Shown in pieces: positions 17,399 to 25,397 of a DNA stretch of 64,000 nt. Both the position numbers and the translations under genes were made by a program. How positions within the stretch are numbered: the stretch's first letter is position 1; each line of letters starts with the position of its first letter. A model generated the notes under the pieces. The model did not search any database and had not been told where the DNA came from. It saw nothing but the letters and a program-made list of their open reading frames with translations. The stretch comes from Deltaproteobacteria bacterium (lineage in GTDB: Bacteria > Myxococcota_A > UBA9042 > DTJE01). The stretch covers positions 744,452 to 808,451 of the forward strand of contig JAKPOP010000010.1 in the NCBI GenBank assembly GCA_029547805.1. The letters are read 5' to 3'.

Positions 17399-18766
17399 AT
17401 GGGACGCAACCTCTTTCTGGCGGGTCTGGTGCTTCTTGCGGGAGCCTGCGGCGGCCAGGACCCGGGCAACCCGACGGACCTCTCGGGCGACTGGAACCGC
17501 CCGGCCTGCGTCTCGGCCACGGACTGCGACGACGGCGACGCCTGCACCGTGAACCGGTGCATCGCTGGCCGGTGCGACTTCGCCCCCATCGCCTGCGACG
17601 ACCAGGACCCCTGCACGACCGACTCCTGCGAGGCAGGACGGTGTGTCTTCGAGGCCGTCCTCGGGTGCTGCAATCGGGACGACCAGTGCGACGACCGGGA
17701 CTTCTGCACCCCAGACCACTGCGTGAATCACCGGTGTCAGTCGGACGCCCCGGTGGCCGGGTGCTGCAACCGGGACGACGAGTGCGACGACGACAACGAC
17801 TGCACCTCGGACTACTGCGTCCGTCACGCCTGCACCCACTACCCGAATGCCGGGGCCGGCTGTTGCGCGGTGGACAAGGACTGCGCCGACGGAAACCCCT
17901 GCACCGAGGATCGGTGCGTGGATGGACGGTGCACCCACCCGAACGCCGGCTGCTGCGTCCGGGACGACGACTGCACCAGCGAGGACCCCTGCGAGGAGGG
18001 GACCTGCCAGACCAACGGCAAGTGCCAGTTCACCCGGACGACCGGCTGCTGCGTGAAGGACCAGGACTGCCCCGCCGTGACCTGCACCACCTGGTCCTGC
18101 CGTGAGAACCAGTGCGACTACGTCCCCATCGCCGGATGCTGCGCCCGGGACGACGACTGCAAGGACCCCTGCCTCCGGTGCGAGATCCCCTTCCAGGCCG
18201 ACCGGGGCGAGTGCGTGGTGAAGGGCACCCCCGAGTGCTGCCGGACCGTGCTGCTCGATGTCTCCTTCGACGACCTGGCGGGGTTCACCATCGAGGGCAT
18301 GCCCGAAAGCGGCCATGCCGCCAGTCCCCGATGGGTCCTGGACGGCCAGCGGGCCCACAGCGCCCCCACCAGCCTCTACTTCGGCGACCCGACCACCCAC
18401 ACCTACGAATCGGCGGGAGGCACGAAGGTGGGCGGACGGGCCGTCTCCCCCACGCTGGAACTGGACCGGACCGTGCAGCCAGTGCTGACCTTCTGGCTCT
18501 GGAAGTCCACCGACTTCACGCCGGGCACCGACATCCTCTCGGTGCTGGTCCGGGACGGCAGCGGGACCGAGCGGGTCGCCTGGACCACCCTCAACGAGAT
18601 CCGCCCCATCACCGACAACGCCTGGAAGCAGATCACGGTGCCCCTGGCCGCCTTTCAGGGCGGACCGGCCCGCCTGATCTTCCAGTTCGACTCCGTGGAC
18701 GCCTTCCCGTCCAGTTACGAGGGCACCTACATCGATGACCTCCATCTGGAGGGCCAGTGTCCGTGA
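17399..18766 (+). CDS. Cys/Asp-rich repeat lipoprotein with C-terminal jelly-roll-like domain
   Basis: The 455-residue protein starts with a lipoprotein signal (FLAGLVLLAGACGG, Cys 17). Residues about 40-265 hold roughly eight repeats of the type CxxDxDCDDxDxCTxDxCxxxxC, often joined by a GCC doublet (for example CDDGDACTVNRC, CADGNPCTEDRC). Such repeats are common in secreted proteins of myxobacteria and probably form disulfide-stabilised, perhaps Ca-binding, modules. Residues about 275-455 look like a galactose-binding/jelly-roll domain (LDVSFDDLAGFTIEG, TSLYFGDP, VLTFWLWKSTDF, GGPARLIFQFDSVD, GTYIDDLHL). AGGAG at 17389-17393 sets the ATG at 17399. It likely acts on the outer surface in binding or adhesion; the ligand is unknown. 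Confidence 0.8.
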   Translation: MGRNLFLAGLVLLAGACGGQDPGNPTDLSGDWNRPACVSATDCDDGDACTVNRCIAGRCDFAPIACDDQDPCTTDSCEAGRCVFEAVLGCCNRDDQCDDRDFCTPDHCVNHRCQSDAPVAGCCNRDDECDDDNDCTSDYCVRHACTHYPNAGAGCCAVDKDCADGNPCTEDRCVDGRCTHPNAGCCVRDDDCTSEDPCEEGTCQTNGKCQFTRTTGCCVKDQDCPAVTCTTWSCRENQCDYVPIAGCCARDDDCKDPCLRCEIPFQADRGECVVKGTPECCRTVLLDVSFDDLAGFTIEGMPESGHAASPRWVLDGQRAHSAPTSLYFGDPTTHTYESAGGTKVGGRAVSPTLELDRTVQPVLTFWLWKSTDFTPGTDILSVLVRDGSGTERVAWTTLNEIRPITDNAWKQITVPLAAFQGGPARLIFQFDSVDAFPSSYEGTYIDDLHLEGQCP

Positions 18767-19278
18767 CCCCTCCCCTCGAGGACCCTCCCGGGACCCCCGA
18801 GAACCCGGGCGCCGGCGAGTCGGTGCTGATTCGACTCCAGCAGGACGCGGGGAGGGTCCGCCAGACCTTTCGGCTGGTGGCCAGCGGGGTCGCCGCAGGG
18901 GTCCTGGGCGTCCACCTGGCGGGCACCGGGGTCCTGACCTGGCTGGTCTTCACGCACCCGGTGCCCTACCCGGTGATGTATCCCCTGATGGGGCTCGTGC
19001 TGTGGCTCTCCCTGGCGACCCGCTTCTCGGCGCTGTTCCGCGGACGGAGGCGGTCGGCGGCCCTCTCCCTGTTCCTCAACGCCCTCCTCCACGGGTTCTG
19101 GATCGCGGTGCTGATCGACCAGGTGCCGCCGCGTCCCGTCTTCCTGCGGGAGGTCGTGGAGCGCCCCTCCTTCGCCGCGCTGGTGGTCCCGATGGCCCTC
19201 TATCTGGTGGCCTTCCTGGGGACCGTGGTCCACGGGGTCCTGTGGGGTCGCGCCCACCGACAGGGCCCCCCGGGATAG
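18757..19278 (+). CDS. Small integral membrane protein (about four spans)
   Basis: The 173-residue protein has hydrophobic segments near residues 42-66, 71-88, 101-121 and 140-163, with basic loops (FRGRRRSAA). No family is recognised. The GTG start at 18757 is supported by GGAGG at 18749-18753. It lies inside the last codons of the lipoprotein gene (10-base overlap), so the two are probably co-translated. This may be a membrane partner of the lipoprotein, but nothing in the sequence states a function. Confidence 0.7.
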   Translation: MSVTPPLEDPPGTPENPGAGESVLIRLQQDAGRVRQTFRLVASGVAAGVLGVHLAGTGVLTWLVFTHPVPYPVMYPLMGLVLWLSLATRFSALFRGRRRSAALSLFLNALLHGFWIAVLIDQVPPRPVFLREVVERPSFAALVVPMALYLVAFLGTVVHGVLWGRAHRQGPPG

Positions 19279-19335
19279 GCCCCTGGAACCAGGCGGAGTG
19301 GTCTCTGCGGAAGTCTCGACCCGGCCCGGGGGCCC

Positions 19336-20538
19336 TCAAGGTCCCCCGACCTCCGACAGCAGGGACGTCCCGTCCCCCGCCGCCGGGATCCCCAGGGCCT
19401 CGGCCACCGTCGCCCCCAGGTCCGCGAAGGTCTCCCGGGTTCCGAGGTCCCGTCCCCCTCCCGGCCCGATCCCCCGGTGCCAGAGGATGCCCGGGACCAT
19501 CTCCCGGGTGTGGTCCGTGGACCAGTCGGCGGTGGGGTCGCAGCCATGGTCCGCCGTGACGATCAGCAGGCCGTCGGGCCCCAGGGCCTCCATGATCCCC
19601 GGCATCGCCCGGTCCACCTCCTCCAGGGCCCGACCGTACCCCTCCGGGTCCCGGCGGTGCCCGTAGAGCATGTCGAAGTCCACCAGGTTCGTGAATACCA
19701 GGCCCTCGCCCCCCTCCTGGAGGACCTCCAGGCTCCGCCGGAGGCCGTCGGTGTTCCCCTCGGTGTGGACGCTCCGGGGGACCCCCTGGCCCGCGAAGAT
19801 GTCGGAGATCTTGCCGATGCCCACCACGGGCACGCCGTGGTCGCAGAGCCGGTCCAGGACCGTGGGCCGGGGCGGCCGCATGCTGAAGTCCCGGCGATTG
19901 TAGGTCCGCTTCCAGGCCCCGGGCGTCCCGACGAAGGGCCGGGCGATCACCCGGGCCACCCGATAGGGGTCCAGGATGCGCCGGGCGACCTCGCAGGCCC
20001 GGTAGAGGTCCTCCAGGGGCACCACGTCCTCGTGGGCTGCCACCTGGAAGACCGAGTCGGCCGAGGTGTAGACGATCAGCCGGCCGGTGCGGCAGTGCTC
20101 CTCGCCCAGCCGGTCCAGGATCTCGGTGCCGCTGGCGGCGACGTTGCCCAACCAGTCGAAGCCCGACTCCCGGCGGAAGGCCTCCATCACCTCCGGCGGA
20201 AAACCCGTCTCGGTGAAGGTGGCGAATGGCGCATCGAGGATCACGCCCGCCATCTCCCAGTGACCGGTGGTCGTGTCCTTGCCCGGCGAGGCCTCCCGCA
20301 ACCGGACCACGTGGCCGTCCCACCGGGGTTCGGGAGGCACGCCCGCAATGGTGTCCAGATGCCCGAGGCCCAGGCGGCCCAGGTGAGGCATCCGGAGCCC
20401 CCCCAGGGCCCTGGCGACGTGGCCCAGGGTGTCGGCCCCCGCATCGCCGTAGCGTCCGGCATCGGGCATCGCCCCGATTCCCACACTGTCCAGGACCAGC
20501 CAGAAGACCCGTCGAAACGGCTTGTTCGGTCTGTTCAT
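19336..20538 (-). CDS. deoB: Phosphopentomutase
   Basis: This enzyme interconverts ribose-1-phosphate and ribose-5-phosphate (and the deoxy forms) in nucleoside salvage. The 400 residues match the family length. Hallmarks of the alkaline-phosphatase fold are LDSVGIGAMPDA at the N-terminus (metal site), GKDTTTGHWE with the catalytic Thr, IGKISDIFAGQG, NLVDFDMLYGHRRDP, and the metal ligands TADHGCDP and HTREMVPG. The ATG at 20538 is favoured because the promoter -10 covers the alternative ATG at 20550. The two downstream plus-strand purine genes (purH, purD) make a nucleotide-metabolism neighbourhood, although deoB is divergent from them. Confidence 0.95.
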   Translation of the reverse strand: MNRPNKPFRRVFWLVLDSVGIGAMPDAGRYGDAGADTLGHVARALGGLRMPHLGRLGLGHLDTIAGVPPEPRWDGHVVRLREASPGKDTTTGHWEMAGVILDAPFATFTETGFPPEVMEAFRRESGFDWLGNVAASGTEILDRLGEEHCRTGRLIVYTSADSVFQVAAHEDVVPLEDLYRACEVARRILDPYRVARVIARPFVGTPGAWKRTYNRRDFSMRPPRPTVLDRLCDHGVPVVGIGKISDIFAGQGVPRSVHTEGNTDGLRRSLEVLQEGGEGLVFTNLVDFDMLYGHRRDPEGYGRALEEVDRAMPGIMEALGPDGLLIVTADHGCDPTADWSTDHTREMVPGILWHRGIGPGGGRDLGTRETFADLGATVAEALGIPAAGDGTSLLSEVGGP

Positions 20539-20545
20539 GGCGTTT

Positions 20546-20574
20546 ACCATAGGGCCGGCCTGGACAGGGGTCAA
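20546..20574 (-). promoter_or_regulatory. Promoter of deoB; predicts a leaderless mRNA
   Basis: Read on the minus strand, TTGACC (20574-20569), a 17-bp spacer and TATGGT (20551-20546) form a good promoter. Transcription would start about 7 bases on, at 20539, one base from the ATG at 20538. No Shine-Dalgarno sequence lies in between. Confidence 0.55.
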
Positions 20575-20619
20575 TGCGGATCGGGATCCAGGCCTTTCGG
20601 CCAGGGACGGGAGGTTCAG

Positions 20620-21345
20620 ATGGGGCGGGGCAAGTGGGTCCTCTGGGGGGTCGTCGCGGGGGTCCTCTGGTCCGGGTGCGGCCGCAAGGAGACGGCCCGG
20701 GCCCCGGAGCCCGCTCCTGCCCCTGCGGCCGCACCGGAACCGGCCCCGCCCCCCGAACCTCCGAAGTCCCCGCAGGAACCCCTCTGGCCCGATCCCCTTC
20801 CGGCAGGCTGGAAGGTCCTGAACGACTACGAGGCGCCCCTGGAGAAGCACCAGACGAACTGGGGCGGCTTCTACGACACCTGGTCCTTCCGGGGGGGCAA
20901 GTGCCTCCTCTCCCAGATGGAGGAGGGAGGGAATCGGCGGCTCCAGGTCCAGTTCTCCCTGCCCATGGCCAACAGCCAGTGCGGCACCTTCGAGTACCTG
21001 GCCGGGGAGAAGGGCAAGCCCAGGCCCGTGGACATCCGCCCCTACCAGGCCGTGACGTTCCTGCTGAAGTCCGGCGACGACGAGGATCACGCGGTGCGGC
21101 TGGAGGTGACGGAACTGGACCCCTACGACGCGGCCCTCCAGGGCTACGTCGGCGAGAGCCGCCCCCTGGTGGCCGGCAAGGAATGGAAGCGCTACGAGGT
21201 GGCCCTGGATGACATCCTGCACCCGATGTTCAACCGGAAGATGGGGCGGCAGGTGGGGATCCGGCTGGACCGGAAGGACCAGGACGGGGCCTCGGGGACG
21301 GTGCTCCTGGACAACGTGACCTTCGTGGAGAAGGCCGCCCCCTGA
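20620..21345 (+). CDS. Lipoprotein with CIA30/CBM11-like jelly-roll domain
   Basis: The 241-residue protein has a lipoprotein signal (VLWGVVAGVLWSGCG, Cys about 20). A Pro/Ala/Glu-rich spacer to residue about 55 follows, then one folded domain: GWKVLNDYEAPLEKHQTNWGG, YQAVTFLLKSGD, GKEWKRYEVALDDI and TVLLDNVTF. The pattern of a disordered or absent ligand strand followed by 'wkry.vpl.df' and 'lDnv.f' ends is seen in CIA30 and family-11 carbohydrate-binding modules. GGGAGG lies 6 bases before the ATG at 20620. It lies 32 bases upstream of purH on the same strand but is not clearly related in function. It is likely anchored in the envelope. Confidence 0.75.
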   Translation: MGRGKWVLWGVVAGVLWSGCGRKETARAPEPAPAPAAAPEPAPPPEPPKSPQEPLWPDPLPAGWKVLNDYEAPLEKHQTNWGGFYDTWSFRGGKCLLSQMEEGGNRRLQVQFSLPMANSQCGTFEYLAGEKGKPRPVDIRPYQAVTFLLKSGDDEDHAVRLEVTELDPYDAALQGYVGESRPLVAGKEWKRYEVALDDILHPMFNRKMGRQVGIRLDRKDQDGASGTVLLDNVTFVEKAAP

Positions 21346-21377
21346 GGACCACCGGGGGCTCGAAGGAGGAAACGGGA

Positions 21378-22913
21378 ATGCGGCGGGCGATCGTGAGCGT
21401 CAGCGACAAGACCGGCGTGGTGGAGTTCTGCGACGGCCTGGTCCAGGCGGGGTTCGAGGTGGTCTCGACGGGCGGGACGGCCCGAGCGCTCCGGGAGGCC
21501 GGCGTGCCGGTGCGGGAGGTCTCGGAGGTCACGGGCTTCCCCGAGTGCCTGGACGGCCGGGTGAAGACCCTCCACCCGGCGGTGATGGGGGGCATCCTGG
21601 CCCGGGGCACCCCCGAGGACCAGACCACGTTGCAGCAACTCGGCATCGGCCCGGTGGACCTGGTGGCGGTGAATCTCTACCCCTTCCAGGCAACCATCGC
21701 CCGGCCCGACGTGACCATCGAGGAGGCCATCGAGCAGATCGACATCGGCGGGCCCTCGATGATCCGCGCCGCGGCGAAGAACCATGCCCGGGTCACCGTG
21801 GTGGTGGACCCCGGGGACTATGGCGCGGTGCTCCAGGAGATCCGGGACCTGGGGGACACGACCCCCGAGACCCGCAGGCGCCTGATGGTCAAGGTCTTCA
21901 CCCACACGGCCCTCTACGACGCCGCGGTGGCGGGCTTCTTCGGCGGCGGCCAGGAGGGGCTCCCGGAGGTCTTCCTGGCCGGTGGACGCAAGGCCGTGGA
22001 CCTCCGGTATGGCGAGAACCCGCACCAGCGGGCGGCGGTCTATCTGCCGGACCGCCCCTCGGGGATCCTCGGGGCCATGCAGCGCCAGGGCAAGGTCCTC
22101 TCCTACAACAACCTCGTGGACATGGAGGCGGCCTGGCAACTGGTCCGGGAGTTCGACGGGCCCGCCGTGGCGATCATCAAGCACACGAACCCCAGCGGCG
22201 CCGGAGTGGACCGGGAGTCCCTGGCCCAGGCCTACGAGAAGGCCCTGGCGACGGACCCGGTCTCGGCCTTCGGAGGCATCGTGGCCCTGAACCGGGAGGT
22301 GGACGAGGCCCTGGCTCGGCGCCTGGCGGAACACTTCTACGAGGTGGTGCTGGCACCCCGGATGTCGGCAGGGGCCCTCGAGGTCCTGGCAGCCAGGAAG
22401 AACCTCCGGGTCATGGAGATGGGCGACGGCTTCTTCGACCCCCTGCCCCGGCTCGTGGCGAAGGACCTCTCGGGGGGCCTGCTGGTCCAGGAGACCGACC
22501 CCCGGGCCGACGAGGTCCGGGAAGGACGGGTGGTGACGCGGCGGGCCCCCGAGGAGGGCGAGTGGGCGGCCCTCGAGATGGCCTGGAAGGTCTGCAAGCA
22601 CGTCAAGAGCAATGCCATCGTCTTCGCCCGGGCGGACCGGACGGCGGCCATCGGCGCCGGCCAGATGAGCCGGGTGGACTCGGCCCGGCTGGCGGGGGTC
22701 AAGGCGGCCGACCGAGGGGTTCCCCTGGAGGGGACCGCCGTGGGCAGCGACGCCTTCTTCCCGTTCCCCGACGGCCTGGAGGAGGTCGCCCGACTGGGGG
22801 CCACGGCGGTGGCCCAGCCCGGGGGGTCGGTGAAGGACGCCGAGGTGATCGCAGCGGCGGACCGCCTCGGCATCGCCATGGTCTTCACCGGGCGTCGGCA
22901 TTTCCGGCACTGA
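21378..22913 (+). CDS. purH: AICAR transformylase / IMP cyclohydrolase
   Basis: The bifunctional enzyme catalyses the last two steps of IMP synthesis. The N-terminal MGS-like cyclohydrolase domain contains SVSDKTGVVEFCDGLVQAGF, STGGTARALREAGVP and GRVKTLHPAVMGGIL. The C-terminal transformylase domain contains DLRYGENPHQRAAVY, the catalytic IIKHTNPSGAGV, DPVSAFGGIVALNREV and KSNAIVFA. The 511 residues equal the usual length. AAGGAGG lies 8 bases before the ATG. purD follows 31 bases later, so purHD is probably one transcript. Confidence 0.97.
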   Translation: MRRAIVSVSDKTGVVEFCDGLVQAGFEVVSTGGTARALREAGVPVREVSEVTGFPECLDGRVKTLHPAVMGGILARGTPEDQTTLQQLGIGPVDLVAVNLYPFQATIARPDVTIEEAIEQIDIGGPSMIRAAAKNHARVTVVVDPGDYGAVLQEIRDLGDTTPETRRRLMVKVFTHTALYDAAVAGFFGGGQEGLPEVFLAGGRKAVDLRYGENPHQRAAVYLPDRPSGILGAMQRQGKVLSYNNLVDMEAAWQLVREFDGPAVAIIKHTNPSGAGVDRESLAQAYEKALATDPVSAFGGIVALNREVDEALARRLAEHFYEVVLAPRMSAGALEVLAARKNLRVMEMGDGFFDPLPRLVAKDLSGGLLVQETDPRADEVREGRVVTRRAPEEGEWAALEMAWKVCKHVKSNAIVFARADRTAAIGAGQMSRVDSARLAGVKAADRGVPLEGTAVGSDAFFPFPDGLEEVARLGATAVAQPGGSVKDAEVIAAADRLGIAMVFTGRRHFRH

Positions 22914-22944
22914 GCGGCGGCGGTCACGGTCCAGGAGGTGGACG

Positions 22945-24219
22945 ATGAAGGTGCTGGTGGTCGGTCATGGGGGTCGGGAGCACGCGCTGGCCTGGCGCCT
23001 CTCCCAGAGCCCCGGGGCGGAGGTGCTGATCACGAAGGGGAACGGGGGTACCGACGACTCGGCGAAGGCCCTGCCGGTCGGCCCCAACGAGATCGATGCC
23101 CTGGTCGAGACGGCGGTGGACCGGGAGGTGGGGCTGGTCGTGGTCGGGCCCGAGACGCCGCTGGCGATGGGCCTGGCAGACCGGCTCCAGGCCCGGGGCA
23201 TCCCGGTCTTCGGACCCGTCCAGGCGGCGGCCCGGATCGAGTCCAGCAAGTCCTTCGCCAAGACCCTGATGCTGGAGGCCGGGGTCCCGACGGCCCGCCA
23301 CGAGGTCTTCGACGACCCCAATGCCGCCCTGAGGCACCTGCTCCAGTGCCCCCTGCCCGTCGTGGTAAAGGCCGACGGGCTGGCGGCAGGCAAGGGGGTC
23401 GTGGTGGCCCAGACCCGGGACGAGGCCGTCGAGGCCGTCAAGTCGTTCATGGTGGACGGGGCCCTGGGTCACGCGGGCCGGAAGGTCGTGGTCGAGGAAT
23501 TCCTCCAGGGGGACGAGGCCTCCCTCATGGTGATCACCGACGGAGAGCGGATCCTGCCGCTCCCGGGCGCCCGGGACCACAAGCGGGTCTTCGACGGCGA
23601 CGAGGGGCCCAACACCGGGGGAATGGGGGCCTACTCCCCCACCGCCCTGCTGGAGGGCGACGCCCTGGAGGACATCCTGCGACGGGTGATCCGGCCGGTG
23701 CTCGAGGAGATGGGCCGCCGGGGCATCGTCTACCAGGGGGTCCTCTACGCGGGGCTGATCATCACCCCCGAGGGACCCAAGGTGCTGGAGTTCAACTGCC
23801 GTTTCGGAGACCCGGAGACGCAGCCGTTGATGATGCGCCTGAAGGGAAACCTCCTGGAGGCGCTCCATGCCTGTACCCAGGGTCGCCTGGGGGATGTCCG
23901 CCTGGACTTCCTGGCCCAGCCGGCCATCACCGTGGTGCTGGCCACCGCCGGATATCCCGATCGGCCCCGGTCCGGCGACGTGATCGAGGGGATCGACGAG
24001 GCGGCGGCGGTCCTGGGAGTGCGGCTCTTCCACGCGGGAACCCGGCGTCTGCCCGACGGGACCCTGGTGACGGCCGGAGGTCGGGTGCTGGGGGTCACCG
24101 CCCTGGGGGACTCCTTCCGGGAGGCCCGGGGACGGGCCTACGAGGCCGCCCAGAAGGTCCGCTTCGCCGGTCGGCACTTCCGCACCGACATCGGGGCACG
24201 GCACAAGGGCCCCTTCTGA
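22945..24219 (+). CDS. purD: Phosphoribosylamine-glycine ligase (GAR synthetase)
   Basis: This enzyme is the second step of purine synthesis, joining glycine to phosphoribosylamine with ATP. The 424 residues show the N-terminal MKVLVVGHGGREHALAWRL and VVVGPETPLAMGLAD, and the ATP-grasp core FAKTLMLEAGVPT, VVVKADGLAAGKGVVVA, EFLQGDEASLMVI and DEGPNTGGMGAYSP. The catalytic VLEFNCRFGDPETQ follows, then the C-terminal domain (GVTALGDSFREARGRAYEAA). GGAGG lies at 22934-22938 before the ATG. It follows purH closely. Confidence 0.97.
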   Translation: MKVLVVGHGGREHALAWRLSQSPGAEVLITKGNGGTDDSAKALPVGPNEIDALVETAVDREVGLVVVGPETPLAMGLADRLQARGIPVFGPVQAAARIESSKSFAKTLMLEAGVPTARHEVFDDPNAALRHLLQCPLPVVVKADGLAAGKGVVVAQTRDEAVEAVKSFMVDGALGHAGRKVVVEEFLQGDEASLMVITDGERILPLPGARDHKRVFDGDEGPNTGGMGAYSPTALLEGDALEDILRRVIRPVLEEMGRRGIVYQGVLYAGLIITPEGPKVLEFNCRFGDPETQPLMMRLKGNLLEALHACTQGRLGDVRLDFLAQPAITVVLATAGYPDRPRSGDVIEGIDEAAAVLGVRLFHAGTRRLPDGTLVTAGGRVLGVTALGDSFREARGRAYEAAQKVRFAGRHFRTDIGARHKGPF

Positions 24220-24297
24220 GGCCCATCGAGGCCGATCCCCACCCCTTCTTCCCGCGATCCCCGTGCTACCATGTCGAGACCTTCCCCGGAGGCGCCC

Positions 24298-24690
24298 ATG
24301 TCCCCGACGACCCGCCTCTGTCCGGTCTGCCAGGTCCCGATGCAGACCGTGGTGCAGCATCGCCAGGAGGTCGATCAGTGTCCCCGGTGCGGCGGGCGCT
24401 TCTACGATGCCGGGGAACTGGAGTCGATGCTGCAACTGGTGCGCTGCTTCGAGGAGGTCTCGCTGGACGAGCCGGACGTCGAGTCGATTCCCGACGAGGA
24501 GGTCCGTCGAGTCGAGACCTGCCCGGTGGACGGCGCCGTGATGGAACCCCAGGACATCGCGGGGATCGTCATCGACCGATGCCCCCGATGCCAGGGCCTC
24601 TGGCTGGACCGGGGGGAAGTGGTGGCCCTGAAGATCGCCGAGGATGGCATCCGACAGCACCTGAACCTCTACCTCCGCCTGGGGAGGTGA
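24298..24690 (+). CDS. Tandem TFIIB-type zinc-ribbon protein
   Basis: The 130-residue acidic protein has two copies of the zf-TFIIB pattern. The first is CPVCQVPM…CPRCGGRFYDAGEL (about residues 8-41). The second is CPVDGAVM…CPRCQGLWLDRGEV (about 76-115). The second copy lacks one Cys of the first pair (CPVD). I start it at 24298, where GGAGG (24289-24293) is well placed, rather than at 24271. Its last codons supply the ribosome-binding site for the Doc-like gene three bases downstream, so the two form a unit. Proteins of this type bind zinc; no specific role is known. It occupies the place where a Phd-type antitoxin would be expected. Confidence 0.78.
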   Translation: MSPTTRLCPVCQVPMQTVVQHRQEVDQCPRCGGRFYDAGELESMLQLVRCFEEVSLDEPDVESIPDEEVRRVETCPVDGAVMEPQDIAGIVIDRCPRCQGLWLDRGEVVALKIAEDGIRQHLNLYLRLGR

Positions 24691-24692
24691 CC

Positions 24693-25100
24693 ATGCGTCC
24701 CTTGACCAAGCGCATGATCCTGGCCATCAATCGGTTGTCGGCCCTCTACACCGGAGGCCTCTGCAAGGAGAACGGCAACCTGCGACCCGGGGCCTCCCTG
24801 GCCTTCGTGGACCGCATCGTCCACAACGAGGTCTTCGGGCAGCCCATCTATCCCGACCTCTACCACCAGGCCGCGGCATACCTGTTCCACGTCGTGAAGG
24901 ACCACCCCTTCCTGGACGGCAACAAGCGCACCGGTCTCGCCTGTGCGCTGACCTTCCTCCAGTGGAACGGGATCGGGGTGGCCCCCCTGGACGAGGATGC
25001 GGTCTTCGACTTCGTGATCTCGGTCGCCTCGGGACCCAACCGCCCCGAGACCGAGGTCCCTCGCATCGCCGTCTGGCTCCGGGAGATGAGCCTTTCCTGA
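24693..25100 (+). CDS. Doc-like Fic-fold protein
   Basis: The 135-residue protein is one Fic domain of the death-on-curing type. The active-site motif HPFLDGNKR (71-79) is complete, with the catalytic His, the acidic residue and the Arg. IYPDLYHQAAAYLFHVVKD before it and ALTFLQWNGIGVAPLDEDA after it match Doc proteins. Doc of phage P1 phosphorylates EF-Tu, whereas larger Fic proteins AMPylate. GGGGAGG (24681-24687) is the ribosome-binding site. No Phd-type antitoxin gene is present on either side; the upstream partner is the zinc-ribbon protein. It could be a toxin whose antidote is that protein, or a housekeeping Fic enzyme. Confidence 0.82.
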   Translation: MRPLTKRMILAINRLSALYTGGLCKENGNLRPGASLAFVDRIVHNEVFGQPIYPDLYHQAAAYLFHVVKDHPFLDGNKRTGLACALTFLQWNGIGVAPLDEDAVFDFVISVASGPNRPETEVPRIAVWLREMSLS

Positions 25101-25152
25101 CGGCCGATGCCCCCACCGAGGGCACCCATGACCGGCTCCTTCCGGATCCCCC

Positions 25153-25181
25153 TTGCAGCCCCCGGGGAGGTTCCCTATCAT
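25153..25181 (+). promoter_or_regulatory. Promoter of the structured RNA
   Basis: TTGCAG (25153-25158), a 17-bp spacer and TATCAT (25176-25181) predict a start at 25188. That is exactly where the outermost base pairs of the RNA begin. Confidence 0.6.
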
Positions 25182-25187
25182 GGGGTC

Positions 25188-25371
25188 GGGTGCCCTGCGA
25201 TCGAGCCGGCGGTCGTCCAGTGGTCGAACCGCTGGTGCGTTGACTTGGGAGTCGCCCCTGCCCGTGGTGTGCAGGCCCGGCCCGGCCGGGACGCCTGAAG
25301 CGGGTACCGCGACGCCCCCCTGGTTCTTCCGGGGTTCGGGTGGACGACCCTGGCCCGGATCGCAGGGCCCC
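25188..25371 (+). ncRNA. ssrS: Candidate 6S RNA (about 184 nt, rod-like with central bubble)
   Basis: The 297-base gap between the Doc-like gene and the EEP gene holds no plausible ORF. Its ends pair: 25192-25202 with 25358-25368 is an 11-bp perfect helix, and GGG 25188-25190 can pair with CCC 25369-25371 across a bulged T. Next come GCCGG 25205-25209 with CTGGC 25350-25354 (one G-U), then a perfect 9-bp helix, 25211-25219 with 25341-25349. A central open region follows. Its 3' strand (about 25319-25340) can form a small hairpin, CCCCTGG…TCCGGGG. Inside it 25234-25242 pairs with 25310-25318 (one mismatch, one G-U), closing an apical domain. A ~184-nt RNA with a long closing stem, central bubble with 3'-strand hairpin and internal stem is the architecture of 6S RNA, the sigma-70 holoenzyme decoy. 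A different structured RNA remains possible. Confidence 0.6.
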
Positions 25372-25397
25372 ATGTCCCGCTCCCACGACATCCCCCC

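Noticed and set aside
21192-22910. 572-codon open frame antisense to purH
   Set aside because: The composition is low-complexity and it mirrors the purH codon positions.
24693-25100. Calling a Phd-Doc toxin-antitoxin module
   Set aside because: No Phd-like gene is present on either side, so only the Fic protein and its zinc-ribbon neighbour are reported.
25210-25240. tRNA-like T-loop (GGTCGAACC)
   Set aside because: No acceptor or anticodon arms fit around it; the bases belong to the 5' side of the structured RNA.
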